Shown here piece by piece: positions 1-6,874 of a stretch of DNA of 9,338 nucleotides. Under the pieces are notes generated by a model, which worked only from the letters and a program-made list of their open reading frames with translations, searched no databases and was not told where the DNA came from. The number at the start of each line of letters is the position of its first letter. The stretch's first letter is position 1. Position numbers and translations under genes: made by a program. Source of the stretch: Gammaproteobacteria bacterium (GTDB lineage Bacteria; Pseudomonadota; Gammaproteobacteria; SURF-13); assembly GCA_023487615.1 (NCBI GenBank), contig JAMDBH010000039.1, forward strand, positions 1 through 9,338. The letters run 5' to 3'.

Positions 1-30
1 ACTTCTTGTCTAATTTAGCGTCCTTGGCGT
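1..30 (-). repeat. Inverted partial copy of the CGCCAAG repeat
   Basis: The reverse complement of 1-29 matches 438-466 with a single mismatch (a G/A change after CGCCAAG). The match covers one arm heptamer and about 18 nt of the interior of the 425-552 element, so it is more than shared terminal arms. It lies in the slp reading frame and continues off the window edge, so its full extent is unknown. Confidence 0.8.
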
Positions 31-355
31 ACACCTCAGGGTCGTAAAAGCCCTGGCTGCAGGCGATAAAGCGGCCCTGCTGCGCGTTGTCGCCGAGGAT
101 GGGACGAGCCGTGCTGTCGAGCGGACGGGCGATGATCTCGAAACAGGTCTCGTCCTTGCCCGGCAGGGTTTGGATGATCTCGCCACCCCAGCGTACCGAC
201 TGGCCCGTCGCGGCCTGCATAAGGGTCTGCTGCGGTGTGAGAGTGGAGAATGTGCCCTGTAAGGCGGCCGGCGGTGTGGTGGCGCACGCAGTTAACAACG
301 CGACGAGTGCCGGTCCGGCGTAGCGAAGATTCGATCTATGAGCTATTTTCACCAT
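1..355 (-). CDS. slp: Slp/YeaY-type outer-membrane lipoprotein, 5' part only
   Basis: The minus strand from the ATG at 353-355 is open for 118 codons to the window edge. The N-terminus has a basic start, a hydrophobic stretch and a lipobox L21-T22-A23-C24, so it should be lipid-modified at C24 and sent to the outer membrane. Downstream motifs fit the Slp family as I recall it: VRWGG (54-58), EII (59-61), GRFIA (94-98) and GFYDP (102-106). Slp proteins are roughly 180-200 residues and of poorly known function, linked in E. coli to starvation and stationary phase. After about residue 109 the codons lie in DNA that is a reversed copy of the repeat at 438-466, so the visible C-terminal end (YAKDAKLDKK) may not be native. 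The gene may be truncated here or may be joined wrongly. A weak GGAG lies 15 nt before the start, inside a small hairpin. Family assignment is from motif memory, not a search. Confidence 0.72.
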   Translation of the reverse strand, partial: MVKIAHRSNLRYAGPALVALLTACATTPPAALQGTFSTLTPQQTLMQAATGQSVRWGGEIIQTLPGKDETCFEIIARPLDSTARPILGDNAQQGRFIACSQGFYDPEVYAKDAKLDKK

Positions 356-359
356 GGAT

Positions 360-377
360 ACCGGATTCGACTCCGGT
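360..377 (-). promoter_or_regulatory. Hairpin over the slp ribosome-binding region
   Basis: A perfect 6-bp inverted repeat (ACCGGA 360-365, TCCGGT 372-377, 6-nt loop) ends 5 nt before the slp start codon. The only SD-like sequence, GGAG (371-374 read on minus), lies partly in its arm. If it folds in the mRNA it could limit slp translation. That is inference; the stem is short and could be chance. Confidence 0.3.
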
Positions 378-424
378 AGCGGCCGGGAGTTGCAGCCTGA
401 GTTTATCCTGGGAAAAGCGGTTGA

Positions 425-552
425 AACCGCCAAGGCGCCAAGAACGCTAAATTAGACAAGAAGTTGAGCAAGCTTGAGTGGTCACCCTGCGGGTTGACGA
501 GTTTGATTTTCAACGTTTTAAATTTCTTTGTGACCTTGGCGTCTTGGCGGTT
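425..552 (+). repeat. CGCCAAG-arm inverted-repeat element, copy A
   Basis: The left arm at 425-447 starts AACCGCCAAGGCGCCAAG. The right arm at 530-552, read in reverse complement, starts AACCGCCAAGACGCCAAG. The arms agree at 19 of 23 positions and enclose about 80 nt with no evident gene. Each arm is itself a short tandem of CGCCAAG units. It fills most of the gap between slp (minus, starting at 355) and the 3' end of the GGDEF/EAL gene at 577. No outer inverted ends like those of the 3647-3782 copy were found. The differences between the arms match those of that copy (left AACGC, right GGTCAC), so both belong to one subfamily in the same orientation. Confidence 0.75.
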
Positions 553-576
553 TAGATTTATGAGTTCATCAGTAGT

Positions 577-3500
577 TCACGCCGGGACCGTTCTTGCCAA
601 TTCCCAAGGTGAGCCGTTGAGCCAGGGGATAAATTCAGCAGCGGGGATGGGACGATTGATGTAATAACCCTGCGCGGCGTCACAGCCAAGAATGGATAGT
701 TCGATCCACGCTTCATGCACTTCCACCCCTTCGGCGATGACCTGTACCCCCAGGTTGTGGGCGAGATCTATGGTGGAGCGCACGATCATGGCGTTGTCTG
801 CGTCCTTGGCCATATCCATGACAAAGGATTTGTCTATCTTGACCGCGTCCACCGGTAATTTTTTGAGATAGGCGAGCGAGGAGTAACCGGTGCCGAAGTC
901 ATCTATCGAGAGTTTGACGCCCATATCGCTGAGCCGGGTGAGCACCTCCAGGGCGCGCGCGGGATCGGCCATGATCGCGCTCTCCGTGATCTCGATATCC
1001 AGCATATGCGGCTTGATCTGATGCAGCCGAAGCAATTCAGCAATCTGTCTGGGCAACTCCTGGTCATGCAGATTACGTGCGGAAAGATTCACCGCCACGC
1101 TGATGGCCAGACCCAGGCGCTGCCAAGCGATGTGCTGCCGCAAGGCATGGTCTATCACCCACAGCGAAAGCGGTTTGACTAAACCTGTTTGTTCCGCCAA
1201 GGGGATGAACTGGTCGGGATAAATCAGACCGCGCTGCGGATGGCGCCAGCGCACCAGCGCCTCGACCCCGATGATGCTTTGCGTCTTGAGGCTGAGCTTG
1301 GGTTGATAGTAGAGCACTAGCTCATCGTGTTCGATGGCGTGGCGCAATTCGCTCATCAGGGTGAGCTTTTGTGGACTGTGCTGATCGAGCTCCGGGGCAT
1401 AGACCGCGTAGCCGCCACCTTGCTGCTTGGCGATATACATCGCCACATCCGCGCGCTGCATAAGCAACTCGGCGTCGGCGCCGTGTTCGGGGCAGAGCAC
1501 GATACCGATGCTCGCACCGATCTCAAGTTCCAGACCCTCCACCGGAAACGGCGTCTGCAACGCCTGCAGGATCTTGCCTGCGGTGAGCACGGCATGGTCG
1601 GCGTTGCTCACCGTCGGCAACAGCACGGCGAACTCGTCGCCCCCCAAGCGCGCGACGGTGTCGGATAGCCGCAGCACACTCTGAATGCGCGGGCCGATCT
1701 GTTTCAAGACCTGATCACCCCGGTCGTGACCCAGGGTATCGTTGATCTCCTTGAAGCGGTCCAGGTCTATCAACAGCAGGGCCAGCGAGGCGCCTGCGCG
1801 CTGACCGGCGATGATGGCCTGCCTCAGGCGATCATGTAATAAAGTGCGGTTTGGGATATCGGTGAGGCTGTCATAGAGTGCCTGGTGTTCCAGCTTGGCC
1901 GTTTGCTGCGCGCGTTCAATGGCGAAGGCGATATGGCTGGCGATGGTTTGAGCCAATTGGGTTTCTTCATGGGAAAAGGCGTGCGGCAGATTGTAATACA
2001 CCATGAACTTACCCAACAGCCGTTTTTGATAAAGTATGGGGATAAATGCCAGGGCGCGGATGCCTTCCTCCTTGAACGTCTCACCGAATATTTCCAGGCT
2101 GGGTTCTTGCTTGGCGTCCGCGACCAGAATCGGCTGGGCAGCGGTGTCATGGACGGACCACGGACTATGGCCCTCCGCTACTCTCCGATAGTGTTCGGAA
2201 AGCCCGCGCCAGGCGACGAAGCGCATGACCCCCTGTTCATCAAACAGCAGGATGGAGGCGCGATCTGCATGTAACGTGTCTTGCAAGGTATTGAGCGCCT
2301 CTTGGTACACACTTTCAACCGAGCCGGCCTGATTGACCGCGTCGGTCAGACGATAAATCGCCTGCAACTGATCGTATTTCTTGCTCAGCGTCAGCTCGAT
2401 CTGCTTACGCTCGGTAAGATCCACCATGGAACCGATCATACGCACCGGTTTGCCGGTATCGTCATGCACGACATAACCCCGATCAAGCAGATAGGCGTAA
2501 CTGCCGTCGCTGCGTCGGAAGCGGTATTCTTCAGACCAATAACTCCCGCCGCTATTAAGCAAATCGTGGATGCTCTTCAGCACGCGCGCTCTGTCTTCCG
2601 GGTGCACGCGATTATTCCAGGATGCCATGCCGGGCTCGATGTCTTCCTGACGATAACCGAACATGGTCGCAAAGTGCTCATTCCAAATGAGATCCTCGGT
2701 GATCAAGTCGAGATCCCAAATCGCGTCGTTACTGGCCTTGGCGACCAACTGCAGGCGCTCTTCACTATTACGCAACTCACGCGCCGCCTGCTCGGCCTCT
2801 TGCTTGCGGCGCTGCAAGGTCTTGGCCATTTCATCGAAGGCCCGGGCAAGTTCACCCAACTCGTCCCTCTCGTAGTTGAGCCGGGTGCGCGCCCCAAGAT
2901 CGCCCATGCTGATTTTACCCGCTACCCTGGCGAGCCGCCGGATAGGCCGGCCGATACGGTCGTCCATCACCACGCTGAGCAGGACCATCACCAGGACGCT
3001 TACCGACACGGCAGCGAATAGCCAGATTAACGACTCGGTATAGACCCTATCGGCCTTGGCGCTGGCCGCCCTGGCTGCTTCGACATTGAATTGAATAAGT
3101 GCGTCGAGTGCGGTTTCCGCTTTTTCGTAGGCCTCCGATGAGGCATCGCCACCCCCGTCCCCCTGAGAATTGTTTTGCCCGGAGGCGCCCGTAGGCCGCG
3201 TACGCAGATACTCCTCCCACCATCGGGTAAATTCCCGGTAAAGACGTTTTTCCTCGTCCGATGAAATGAGCGATTCATAACGGTGCTGATTTTTCAGCAT
3301 TGAGGCCTGGACTTCCGCCATCTCCTGCTCAAGACGTTGCCGTTCCACTGGGGCAGTGGCACGCAGGCGGTGTAATTCGGCACTGCGGAAGTTAAGCAGA
3401 TCACTGCGTATATTGGCGATGAATCGCGCGCTGGGTAGCCAAGTGGTTACAATTTCGGTGGAGGCGGCGTTAATGGTCTGCATTTTGACTACAGAAAACA

Positions 3501-3585
3501 CACTCAGGCCCACCACAATCAGCAGCATGACGGAAAAGGCCGCCAGCAGCTTCATTTTGATGGAGAGGTTGTAGAACCAATTCAT
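577..3585 (-). CDS. Membrane HAMP-PAS-GAF-GGDEF-EAL cyclic di-GMP signalling protein
   Basis: The 1002-residue protein starts with a membrane segment (about 13-34). A mostly helical periplasmic sensor region follows (35-184), with a Gly/Ser/Asn-rich stretch near 133-150, then a second membrane segment (186-207), HAMP (about 208-262) and a short coiled coil. Next are PAS (about 280-395, ending DLTERK), GAF (about 420-558), GGDEF (about 565-730) and EAL (about 740-990). The cyclase motif is intact (RLGGDEF, 646-652) and has an upstream RxxD inhibitory site (R639, D642). The EAL domain keeps the residues expected for catalysis: E775, N833, E865, D895, D896, K916, E952 and Q972. Both activities are therefore possible; such tandem proteins often act mainly as phosphodiesterases with GGDEF as a regulator, but sequence cannot decide. 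A GAGG lies about 11 nt before the ATG. The input signal is unknown. The gene stands alone between two repeats of one family. No specific gene name is warranted. Confidence 0.95.
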   Translation of the reverse strand: MNWFYNLSIKMKLLAAFSVMLLIVVGLSVFSVVKMQTINAASTEIVTTWLPSARFIANIRSDLLNFRSAELHRLRATAPVERQRLEQEMAEVQASMLKNQHRYESLISSDEEKRLYREFTRWWEEYLRTRPTGASGQNNSQGDGGGDASSEAYEKAETALDALIQFNVEAARAASAKADRVYTESLIWLFAAVSVSVLVMVLLSVVMDDRIGRPIRRLARVAGKISMGDLGARTRLNYERDELGELARAFDEMAKTLQRRKQEAEQAARELRNSEERLQLVAKASNDAIWDLDLITEDLIWNEHFATMFGYRQEDIEPGMASWNNRVHPEDRARVLKSIHDLLNSGGSYWSEEYRFRRSDGSYAYLLDRGYVVHDDTGKPVRMIGSMVDLTERKQIELTLSKKYDQLQAIYRLTDAVNQAGSVESVYQEALNTLQDTLHADRASILLFDEQGVMRFVAWRGLSEHYRRVAEGHSPWSVHDTAAQPILVADAKQEPSLEIFGETFKEEGIRALAFIPILYQKRLLGKFMVYYNLPHAFSHEETQLAQTIASHIAFAIERAQQTAKLEHQALYDSLTDIPNRTLLHDRLRQAIIAGQRAGASLALLLIDLDRFKEINDTLGHDRGDQVLKQIGPRIQSVLRLSDTVARLGGDEFAVLLPTVSNADHAVLTAGKILQALQTPFPVEGLELEIGASIGIVLCPEHGADAELLMQRADVAMYIAKQQGGGYAVYAPELDQHSPQKLTLMSELRHAIEHDELVLYYQPKLSLKTQSIIGVEALVRWRHPQRGLIYPDQFIPLAEQTGLVKPLSLWVIDHALRQHIAWQRLGLAISVAVNLSARNLHDQELPRQIAELLRLHQIKPHMLDIEITESAIMADPARALEVLTRLSDMGVKLSIDDFGTGYSSLAYLKKLPVDAVKIDKSFVMDMAKDADNAMIVRSTIDLAHNLGVQVIAEGVEVHEAWIELSILGCDAAQGYYINRPIPAAEFIPWLNGSPWELARTVPA

Positions 3586-3646
3586 GGCGCCTTTGCCCTC
3601 GTTTTGTAGTCTGCCGTGTCGCCCTGAGCTATTTAAAGCGAAAAAC

Positions 3647-3782
3647 TAAGGAATCTCTGATTTATTCATATTGAACCGCCAATACGCCAAGAACGCCAAG
3701 ATTTTTTCTTACAATCCAAGCCTTTTTTCTTGGTGACCTTGGCGCCTTGGCGGTTGGCGATATATTTTTCAGAGCTTCCCTA
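3647..3782. mobile_element. 136-bp MITE-like palindromic element, copy B
   Basis: Outer ends at 3647-3660 and 3769-3782 are inverted repeats matching at 12 of 14 positions (TAAGGAATCTCTGA against TAGGGAAGCTCTGA). A TA sits at each extreme end, compatible with TA target duplication. Inner arms at 3674-3700 and 3729-3755 match at 22 of 27 positions and are made of CGCCAAG units, as in the 425-552 repeat. There is no coding capacity. It lies in the 268-bp gap between moeB and the GGDEF/EAL gene, so the GGDEF/EAL promoter must be inside it or in the 60 bp beyond. The size, ends and lack of a gene are MITE-like; the parent transposase is not in the window, and the TA duplication could be chance. 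Confidence 0.65.
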
Positions 3783-3853
3783 AACTATAAGATTAGCCTA
3801 CCCTGGCATCCGCCGTAAAGTCACTACCGCGTGGGCACATAAACGTGGCCACC

Positions 3854-4606
3854 CTACCTTGGCTTCGCACCGCATACGGGACAGTCGGGGTCTTTAGACA
3901 ATTTTACGCCGCGCCACTCCATTGTGGAGGCATCGAGTAACAATAACCGTCCTGTGAGTGTCTCGCCGATATTCAATAATAGCTTGATGACCTCAACGGC
4001 CTGCAGGGCGCCGATGATACCCACCAGTGGTGCGAGCACACCGAGCTGTGCGCAACCTTCCTCTTCGCCGGGCTCGTCTCGATACAAACAGCGGTAACAC
4101 GGGCTGTCGTCGCGGCGCAGGTCAAACACCGCGGCTTGTCCTTCCATGCGTATCGCCGCGCCGGATACCAAAGGCTTTTTGGTCTGCACACAGGCGGCGT
4201 TCAGCGCAAAGCGTGTGGCGAAATTATCGCTCGCATCGGCAACGACATCGGCCTGAACGATTTCTGCGGCAAGCCGCCCAGGCGTCAACCTCTCGTTGAT
4301 AGCGGCGACTTGAGTTCCAGGATTAAGCGCGAGCAGCGCATCCCGCGCCGAATCGGTCTTGTTGCGGCCTGCATCAGAAGTGCGATGAATAATCTGGCGC
4401 TGCAAGTTGGATAAATCCACTTTGTCATAATCGGCAATGACTAAATGGCCAACGCCGGCCGCCGCTAAATACATGGCGAGCGGCGAGCCGAGACCGCCAA
4501 GACCGACAATCAGCACACGCGAATCAAGTAATTTTTGCTGACCTTCAAGGCCAATCTGCGGCAATAGAATCTGGCGGCTGTAGCGTTGCAGTTGCTCGTC
4601 ATTCAT
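3854..4606 (-). CDS. moeB: Molybdopterin-synthase adenylyltransferase (MoeB; HesA/MoeB/ThiF family)
   Basis: The protein adenylates the C-terminal Gly-Gly of the small molybdopterin-synthase subunit (MoaD) in cytosolic molybdenum-cofactor synthesis. Its 250 residues match E. coli MoeB in length, with no rhodanese extension. Visible features are the arginine of RYSRQ (R11), the nucleotide loop VGLGGLGSP (34-42), the DLSNLQRQ segment (R70), K83, the catalytic-type DASDN (D127), and the zinc-binding pairs C170/C173 and C242/C245. C185 in GCAQLGV corresponds to the cysteine conserved before the crossover region. The start overlaps the end of prmC by 8 nt, so the two are almost surely co-transcribed and translationally coupled. 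ThiF is the main alternative, since ThiF and MoeB share all these motifs; the prmC neighbour favours MoeB, an order I recall from Pseudomonas. No clear intrinsic terminator follows, only an imperfect hairpin without a T run near 3832-3853. Confidence 0.88.
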   Translation of the reverse strand: MNDEQLQRYSRQILLPQIGLEGQQKLLDSRVLIVGLGGLGSPLAMYLAAAGVGHLVIADYDKVDLSNLQRQIIHRTSDAGRNKTDSARDALLALNPGTQVAAINERLTPGRLAAEIVQADVVADASDNFATRFALNAACVQTKKPLVSGAAIRMEGQAAVFDLRRDDSPCYRCLYRDEPGEEEGCAQLGVLAPLVGIIGALQAVEVIKLLLNIGETLTGRLLLLDASTMEWRGVKLSKDPDCPVCGAKPR

Positions 4607-5606
4607 TAGAGATTTTCCACTGCGACGTGCATGGATGCACTAGTGTCGCGTGAGGCAGGACGCCGGGAGCGACCGCGACGGCAATACGCGGAACGCCGGC
4701 CAGGTCCGTATAATCCAGTGCGGATTCATAGCCCAGACCGGCAAGCATTTGCAGCAATTCGGAGCCTTGATCGTAGCCGTGTTCCAACAATAACCAGCCG
4801 CCCTCCTCACCCGGCTTCACCACCCTCTCCCTCCGGGAGAGGGTTGGGGTGAGGGAAGGTATATCCCCTCCCCCTTGATGGGGGAGGGTTAGGGTGGGGG
4901 TGAAATGGTCACGCGCCTGTGTCGCAACATCACGCAGCGATTGCAAACCATCCGCTCCGGCTACTAAGGCGATCTGTGGCTCAAAGCGCAATGCTTCCAG
5001 GTGCGGATCATCACTCCTGACATAAGGCGGATTGGAGACAACCATGTCAAACTGCTCGTCTTGCAAAACATCGAACCAATCGCCGCCCCCTAAACGAAAT
5101 TCGATATTGCGAATAGCCAACCGCTCGGCGTTGGCATACGCGACTTCCAAAGCGGCTTCAGAAATATCAGTCGCAATGATCCGGCAACGTGGCCGTTCAC
5201 GAGCGATGGCGAGAGCAATCGCGCCTGATCCGGTGCCGAGATCGGCGATGTGCCAACTTTCTTTTTCCGGAATGCGTTCCAGTGCAAGTTCGACCAAACG
5301 TTCTGTTTCAGGACGCGGGATCAATACGTCAGGCGTAACCTGTAAATCGAGAGACCAAAATTCCCGCCGGCCGGTGAGATAAGCGGCCGGTTCGCCCTGC
5401 AAGCGGCGTTCGAGGAGCCGATTAAACTGCATTAGTTGATCTTCACTCAACTTATGTTCCGCCAGGCTCAGCAGCCGGCTGCGCGTCAAGCCCAGCACGT
5501 AAGCCAGCAGTACTTCGGCCTCCAGCGTGGGCTGCTCGAGACCGGCCAGTCGCCGTGCGGCCATTTTCAACACCGCCACTGCGCTTTTTGGTGACAGCAC
5601 TTCCAT
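4599..5606 (-). CDS. prmC: Release-factor glutamine N5-methyltransferase PrmC (HemK) with an in-frame repeat insertion
   Basis: The enzyme uses S-adenosylmethionine to methylate the glutamine of the GGQ motif in release factors, including the PrfA encoded next door. The SAM-binding motif is DLGTGSGAIALA (122-133) and the substrate-binding signature is NPPY (192-195). The N-terminal helical domain is present, with RRLQGEPAAYLTGRREFW (67-84) and IPRPETE (96-102). At 335 residues it is longer than the usual 275-285. About 30 extra residues (roughly 236-266, including TPTLSRRER) fall between ARDHF and GGWLLLEHG, which are normally joined by a short loop. This stretch is encoded by two palindromic repeat modules (about 4812-4901). 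A further tail of about 25 residues after RIAVAVA runs into the moeB overlap. The reading frame is intact, so the protein may still work if the insert forms a surface loop. A GGAGG lies 16 nt before the ATG, a long spacing. Confidence 0.93.
   Translation of the reverse strand: MEVLSPKSAVAVLKMAARRLAGLEQPTLEAEVLLAYVLGLTRSRLLSLAEHKLSEDQLMQFNRLLERRLQGEPAAYLTGRREFWSLDLQVTPDVLIPRPETERLVELALERIPEKESWHIADLGTGSGAIALAIARERPRCRIIATDISEAALEVAYANAERLAIRNIEFRLGGGDWFDVLQDEQFDMVVSNPPYVRSDDPHLEALRFEPQIALVAGADGLQSLRDVATQARDHFTPTLTLPHQGGGDIPSLTPTLSRRERVVKPGEEGGWLLLEHGYDQGSELLQMLAGLGYESALDYTDLAGVPRIAVAVAPGVLPHATLVHPCTSQWKISNE
4812..4905. repeat. Tandem palindromic repeat modules inserted in prmC
   Basis: Two hairpins lie side by side. 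The first is CCCTCTCCC (4823-4831), a 3-nt loop, then GGGAGAGGG (4835-4843). The second is CCCTCCCCC (4866-4874), a 5-nt loop, then GGGGGAGGG (4880-4888). Both stems are perfect over 9 bp. Each is followed by a further pair of G runs, giving four-tract G-quadruplex motifs at 4835-4855 and 4880-4900 on the plus strand, which is the prmC template strand. The second module matches 6875-6914 at all but about two positions over 38 nt. The frame is kept through the insertion, and the translation resembles a TPTLSRRER-type peptide that I recall from repeat-derived segments in other bacterial genomes. Confidence 0.85.
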
Positions 5607-5621
5607 TTTTTATTTAATTCA

Positions 5622-5719
5622 TCCTCCGCAGCTTGCTGCGGGCTCAAAGCCTTGGGGTTTCCAAAGGGGAGAAGTGCAACTCTTCCCTTTGGTCGCAAGC
5701 GCGGATTTACTCCGCGCGC
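5622..5719. repeat. Structured intergenic repeat with three hairpins
   Basis: Between prmC and the prfA terminator lie three consecutive hairpins: CCGCAGC/GCTGCGG (5626-5632 and 5635-5641), a 12-bp stem with one G-T pair (5661-5672 and 5681-5692), and GCGCGGA/TCCGCGC (5699-5705 and 5711-5717). The minus strand across it is open and would encode a peptide containing KGRVALLPFGNPKALSPQQA. I recall closely similar short 'hypothetical proteins' in unrelated genomes, which suggests a dispersed repeat rather than a gene. It supplies the GGAGG upstream of prmC, and any prmC promoter must lie in or next to it. The repeat status needs a search. Confidence 0.6.
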
Positions 5720-5740
5720 AGCGAAATCAAACAGGAAAAT

Positions 5741-5773
5741 AAAATACCCCACGGTTTTACCGTGGGGTATTTT
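5741..5773 (-). terminator. Strong intrinsic terminator directly after prfA
   Basis: A perfect 15-bp stem (5741-5755 with 5759-5773) closes a 3-nt loop. Its core is TACCCCACGGT with its complement. Read on the minus strand it starts within the prfA stop codon and ends in TTTTATTTT. It also ends in a T-rich tract on the plus strand, so it could work in both directions. It should end the hemA-prfA transcript before prmC. Confidence 0.9.
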
Positions 5774-6855
5774 TATTGCGCAATCGCGGCCAATTGCTCG
5801 GCCTGATGTTCGCTGATGAGCGGGTTTATCAGCAGATCAAGATTGCCCTGCAGCACGGCGTCAAGCTGGTACACCGTCAAGTTGATGCGGTGATCGGTGA
5901 CGCGGCCCTGCGGAAAATTATAGGTGCGGATGCGGTCGGAGCGGTCGCCGCTGCCCACCAGGCCTTGCCGTAACTGGGCTTGCTCGCTTTGTTGTTTGCC
6001 ACGCTCGGCGGCGAGCATTCTGGCCCGTAACAGCGACATGGCGCGTGCGCGATTCTTGTGCTGCGAGCGTTCGTCTTGACACTCCACCACGGTGCCGGTG
6101 GGCAGATGAGTGATGCGGATCGCCGAGTCGGTCTTGTTGACGTGCTGGCCGCCGGCGCCCGAGGCACGGAAGGTATCTACCTTCAAGTCCGCCGGGTTGA
6201 TGGCGATCTCGTCTATCTCCTCCACTTCGGGCATCACCGCCACGGTGCAACTCGAGGTGTGGATGCGGCCTTGCGCCTCGGTCTGCGGCACACGCTGCAC
6301 GCGATGTCCGCCGGATTCGAATTTGAGGCGCGAATAAGCGCCGCGCCCGATGACGCGCAGGATGATCTCCTTGTAGCCGCCGTGTTCACCGTGACTTACA
6401 CTCATGATCTCGACCTGCCAGCCGCGTACCTCGGCGTAGCGCGTGTACATGCGCGACAAATCACCCGCAAACAGGGCCGCTTCGTCGCCGCCGGTGCCGG
6501 CGCGGATTTCCAGAAAGATATTGCTGTCGTCGTGCGGATCGGTAGGCAACAGTAACGTTTGCAATTCCAGTTCGAGACTTTCCTGTTGCCGGCGCGCCGA
6601 TTTGATCTCTTCCTCCGCCAAGGCGCGCAGATCGGGGTCCTCGTCGCGCAGCATGGCCTCGGCCTCGGCAACCTGGTCGAGTGTCGCCTGATAGCGACGG
6701 AAGCATTCGACCACGGGACTGAGTTGCGCGTACTCCTTGGAATAGTCCCTAAAGCGGCCCTGATCGCGGTGAGTGGCGGGATCGGCGAGCAGCGCGCTGA
6801 TTTCCTGCAGGCGCTCGGAGAGGTTTTCGAGTTTGCTGCGTATGGAGGTTTTCAA
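5773..6855 (-). CDS. prfA: Peptide chain release factor 1 (RF1)
   Basis: RF1 reads UAA and UAG in the ribosomal A site and triggers hydrolysis of the finished peptide. The 360 residues match the family length. Visible are the acidic, helical N-terminal domain, the conserved [17 protein letters not shown] (117-133), the stop-codon-recognition tripeptide P190-Q191-T192 in the PxT position (usually PAT or PVT), and the catalytic GGQ (235-237), whose Q237 is the expected PrmC target. The [10 protein letters not shown] segment (264-273) is also typical. The start is a TTG at 6853-6855: it gives [10 protein letters not shown], which lines up with the usual MKPSI N-terminus, and no ATG fits as well. 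There is no clear Shine-Dalgarno sequence next to it. It lies 59 nt after hemA, and most of that gap is a palindromic repeat. Transcription probably comes from hemA and stops at the terminator at 5741-5773. Confidence 0.97.
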   Translation of the reverse strand: MKTSIRSKLENLSERLQEISALLADPATHRDQGRFRDYSKEYAQLSPVVECFRRYQATLDQVAEAEAMLRDEDPDLRALAEEEIKSARRQQESLELELQTLLLPTDPHDDSNIFLEIRAGTGGDEAALFAGDLSRMYTRYAEVRGWQVEIMSVSHGEHGGYKEIILRVIGRGAYSRLKFESGGHRVQRVPQTEAQGRIHTSSCTVAVMPEVEEIDEIAINPADLKVDTFRASGAGGQHVNKTDSAIRITHLPTGTVVECQDERSQHKNRARAMSLLRARMLAAERGKQQSEQAQLRQGLVGSGDRSDRIRTYNFPQGRVTDHRINLTVYQLDAVLQGNLDLLINPLISEHQAEQLAAIAQ

Positions 6856-6874
6856 TGGGTGTGCTTCTCGGCCA

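Noticed and set aside
36..287. An 83-codon minus-strand frame overlapping slp
   Set aside because: It is a different frame of the same strand; the neighbouring frame gives a lipobox and Slp motifs, while this one is rich in His, Arg and Gly with no motif.
360..377. A tRNA T-arm-like sequence (CCGGATTCGACTCCGG), possibly a tRNA end or attachment site
   Set aside because: The loop is one base too long for a T-arm, and no acceptor stem, anticodon arm or CCA context is present nearby. It is kept only as a hairpin.
425..552. A CRISPR array, because CGCCAAG units recur
   Set aside because: The units are 7-10 nt, nearly contiguous and arranged as inverted arms, without regular spacers; no cas gene is present.
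2281..3021. A 246-codon open frame on the plus strand opposite the GGDEF/EAL gene
   Set aside because: It is antisense to the HAMP-PAS part of a clearly real gene and shows no recognisable motif.
3832..3853. An imperfect hairpin after moeB as a terminator
   Set aside because: The stem has a C-C mismatch, and no T run follows on the minus strand.
5567..5752. A 61-codon minus-strand frame between prfA and prmC as a gene
   Set aside because: It starts within the terminator stem, has no RBS, runs into prmC out of frame, and consists mostly of a structured repeat.
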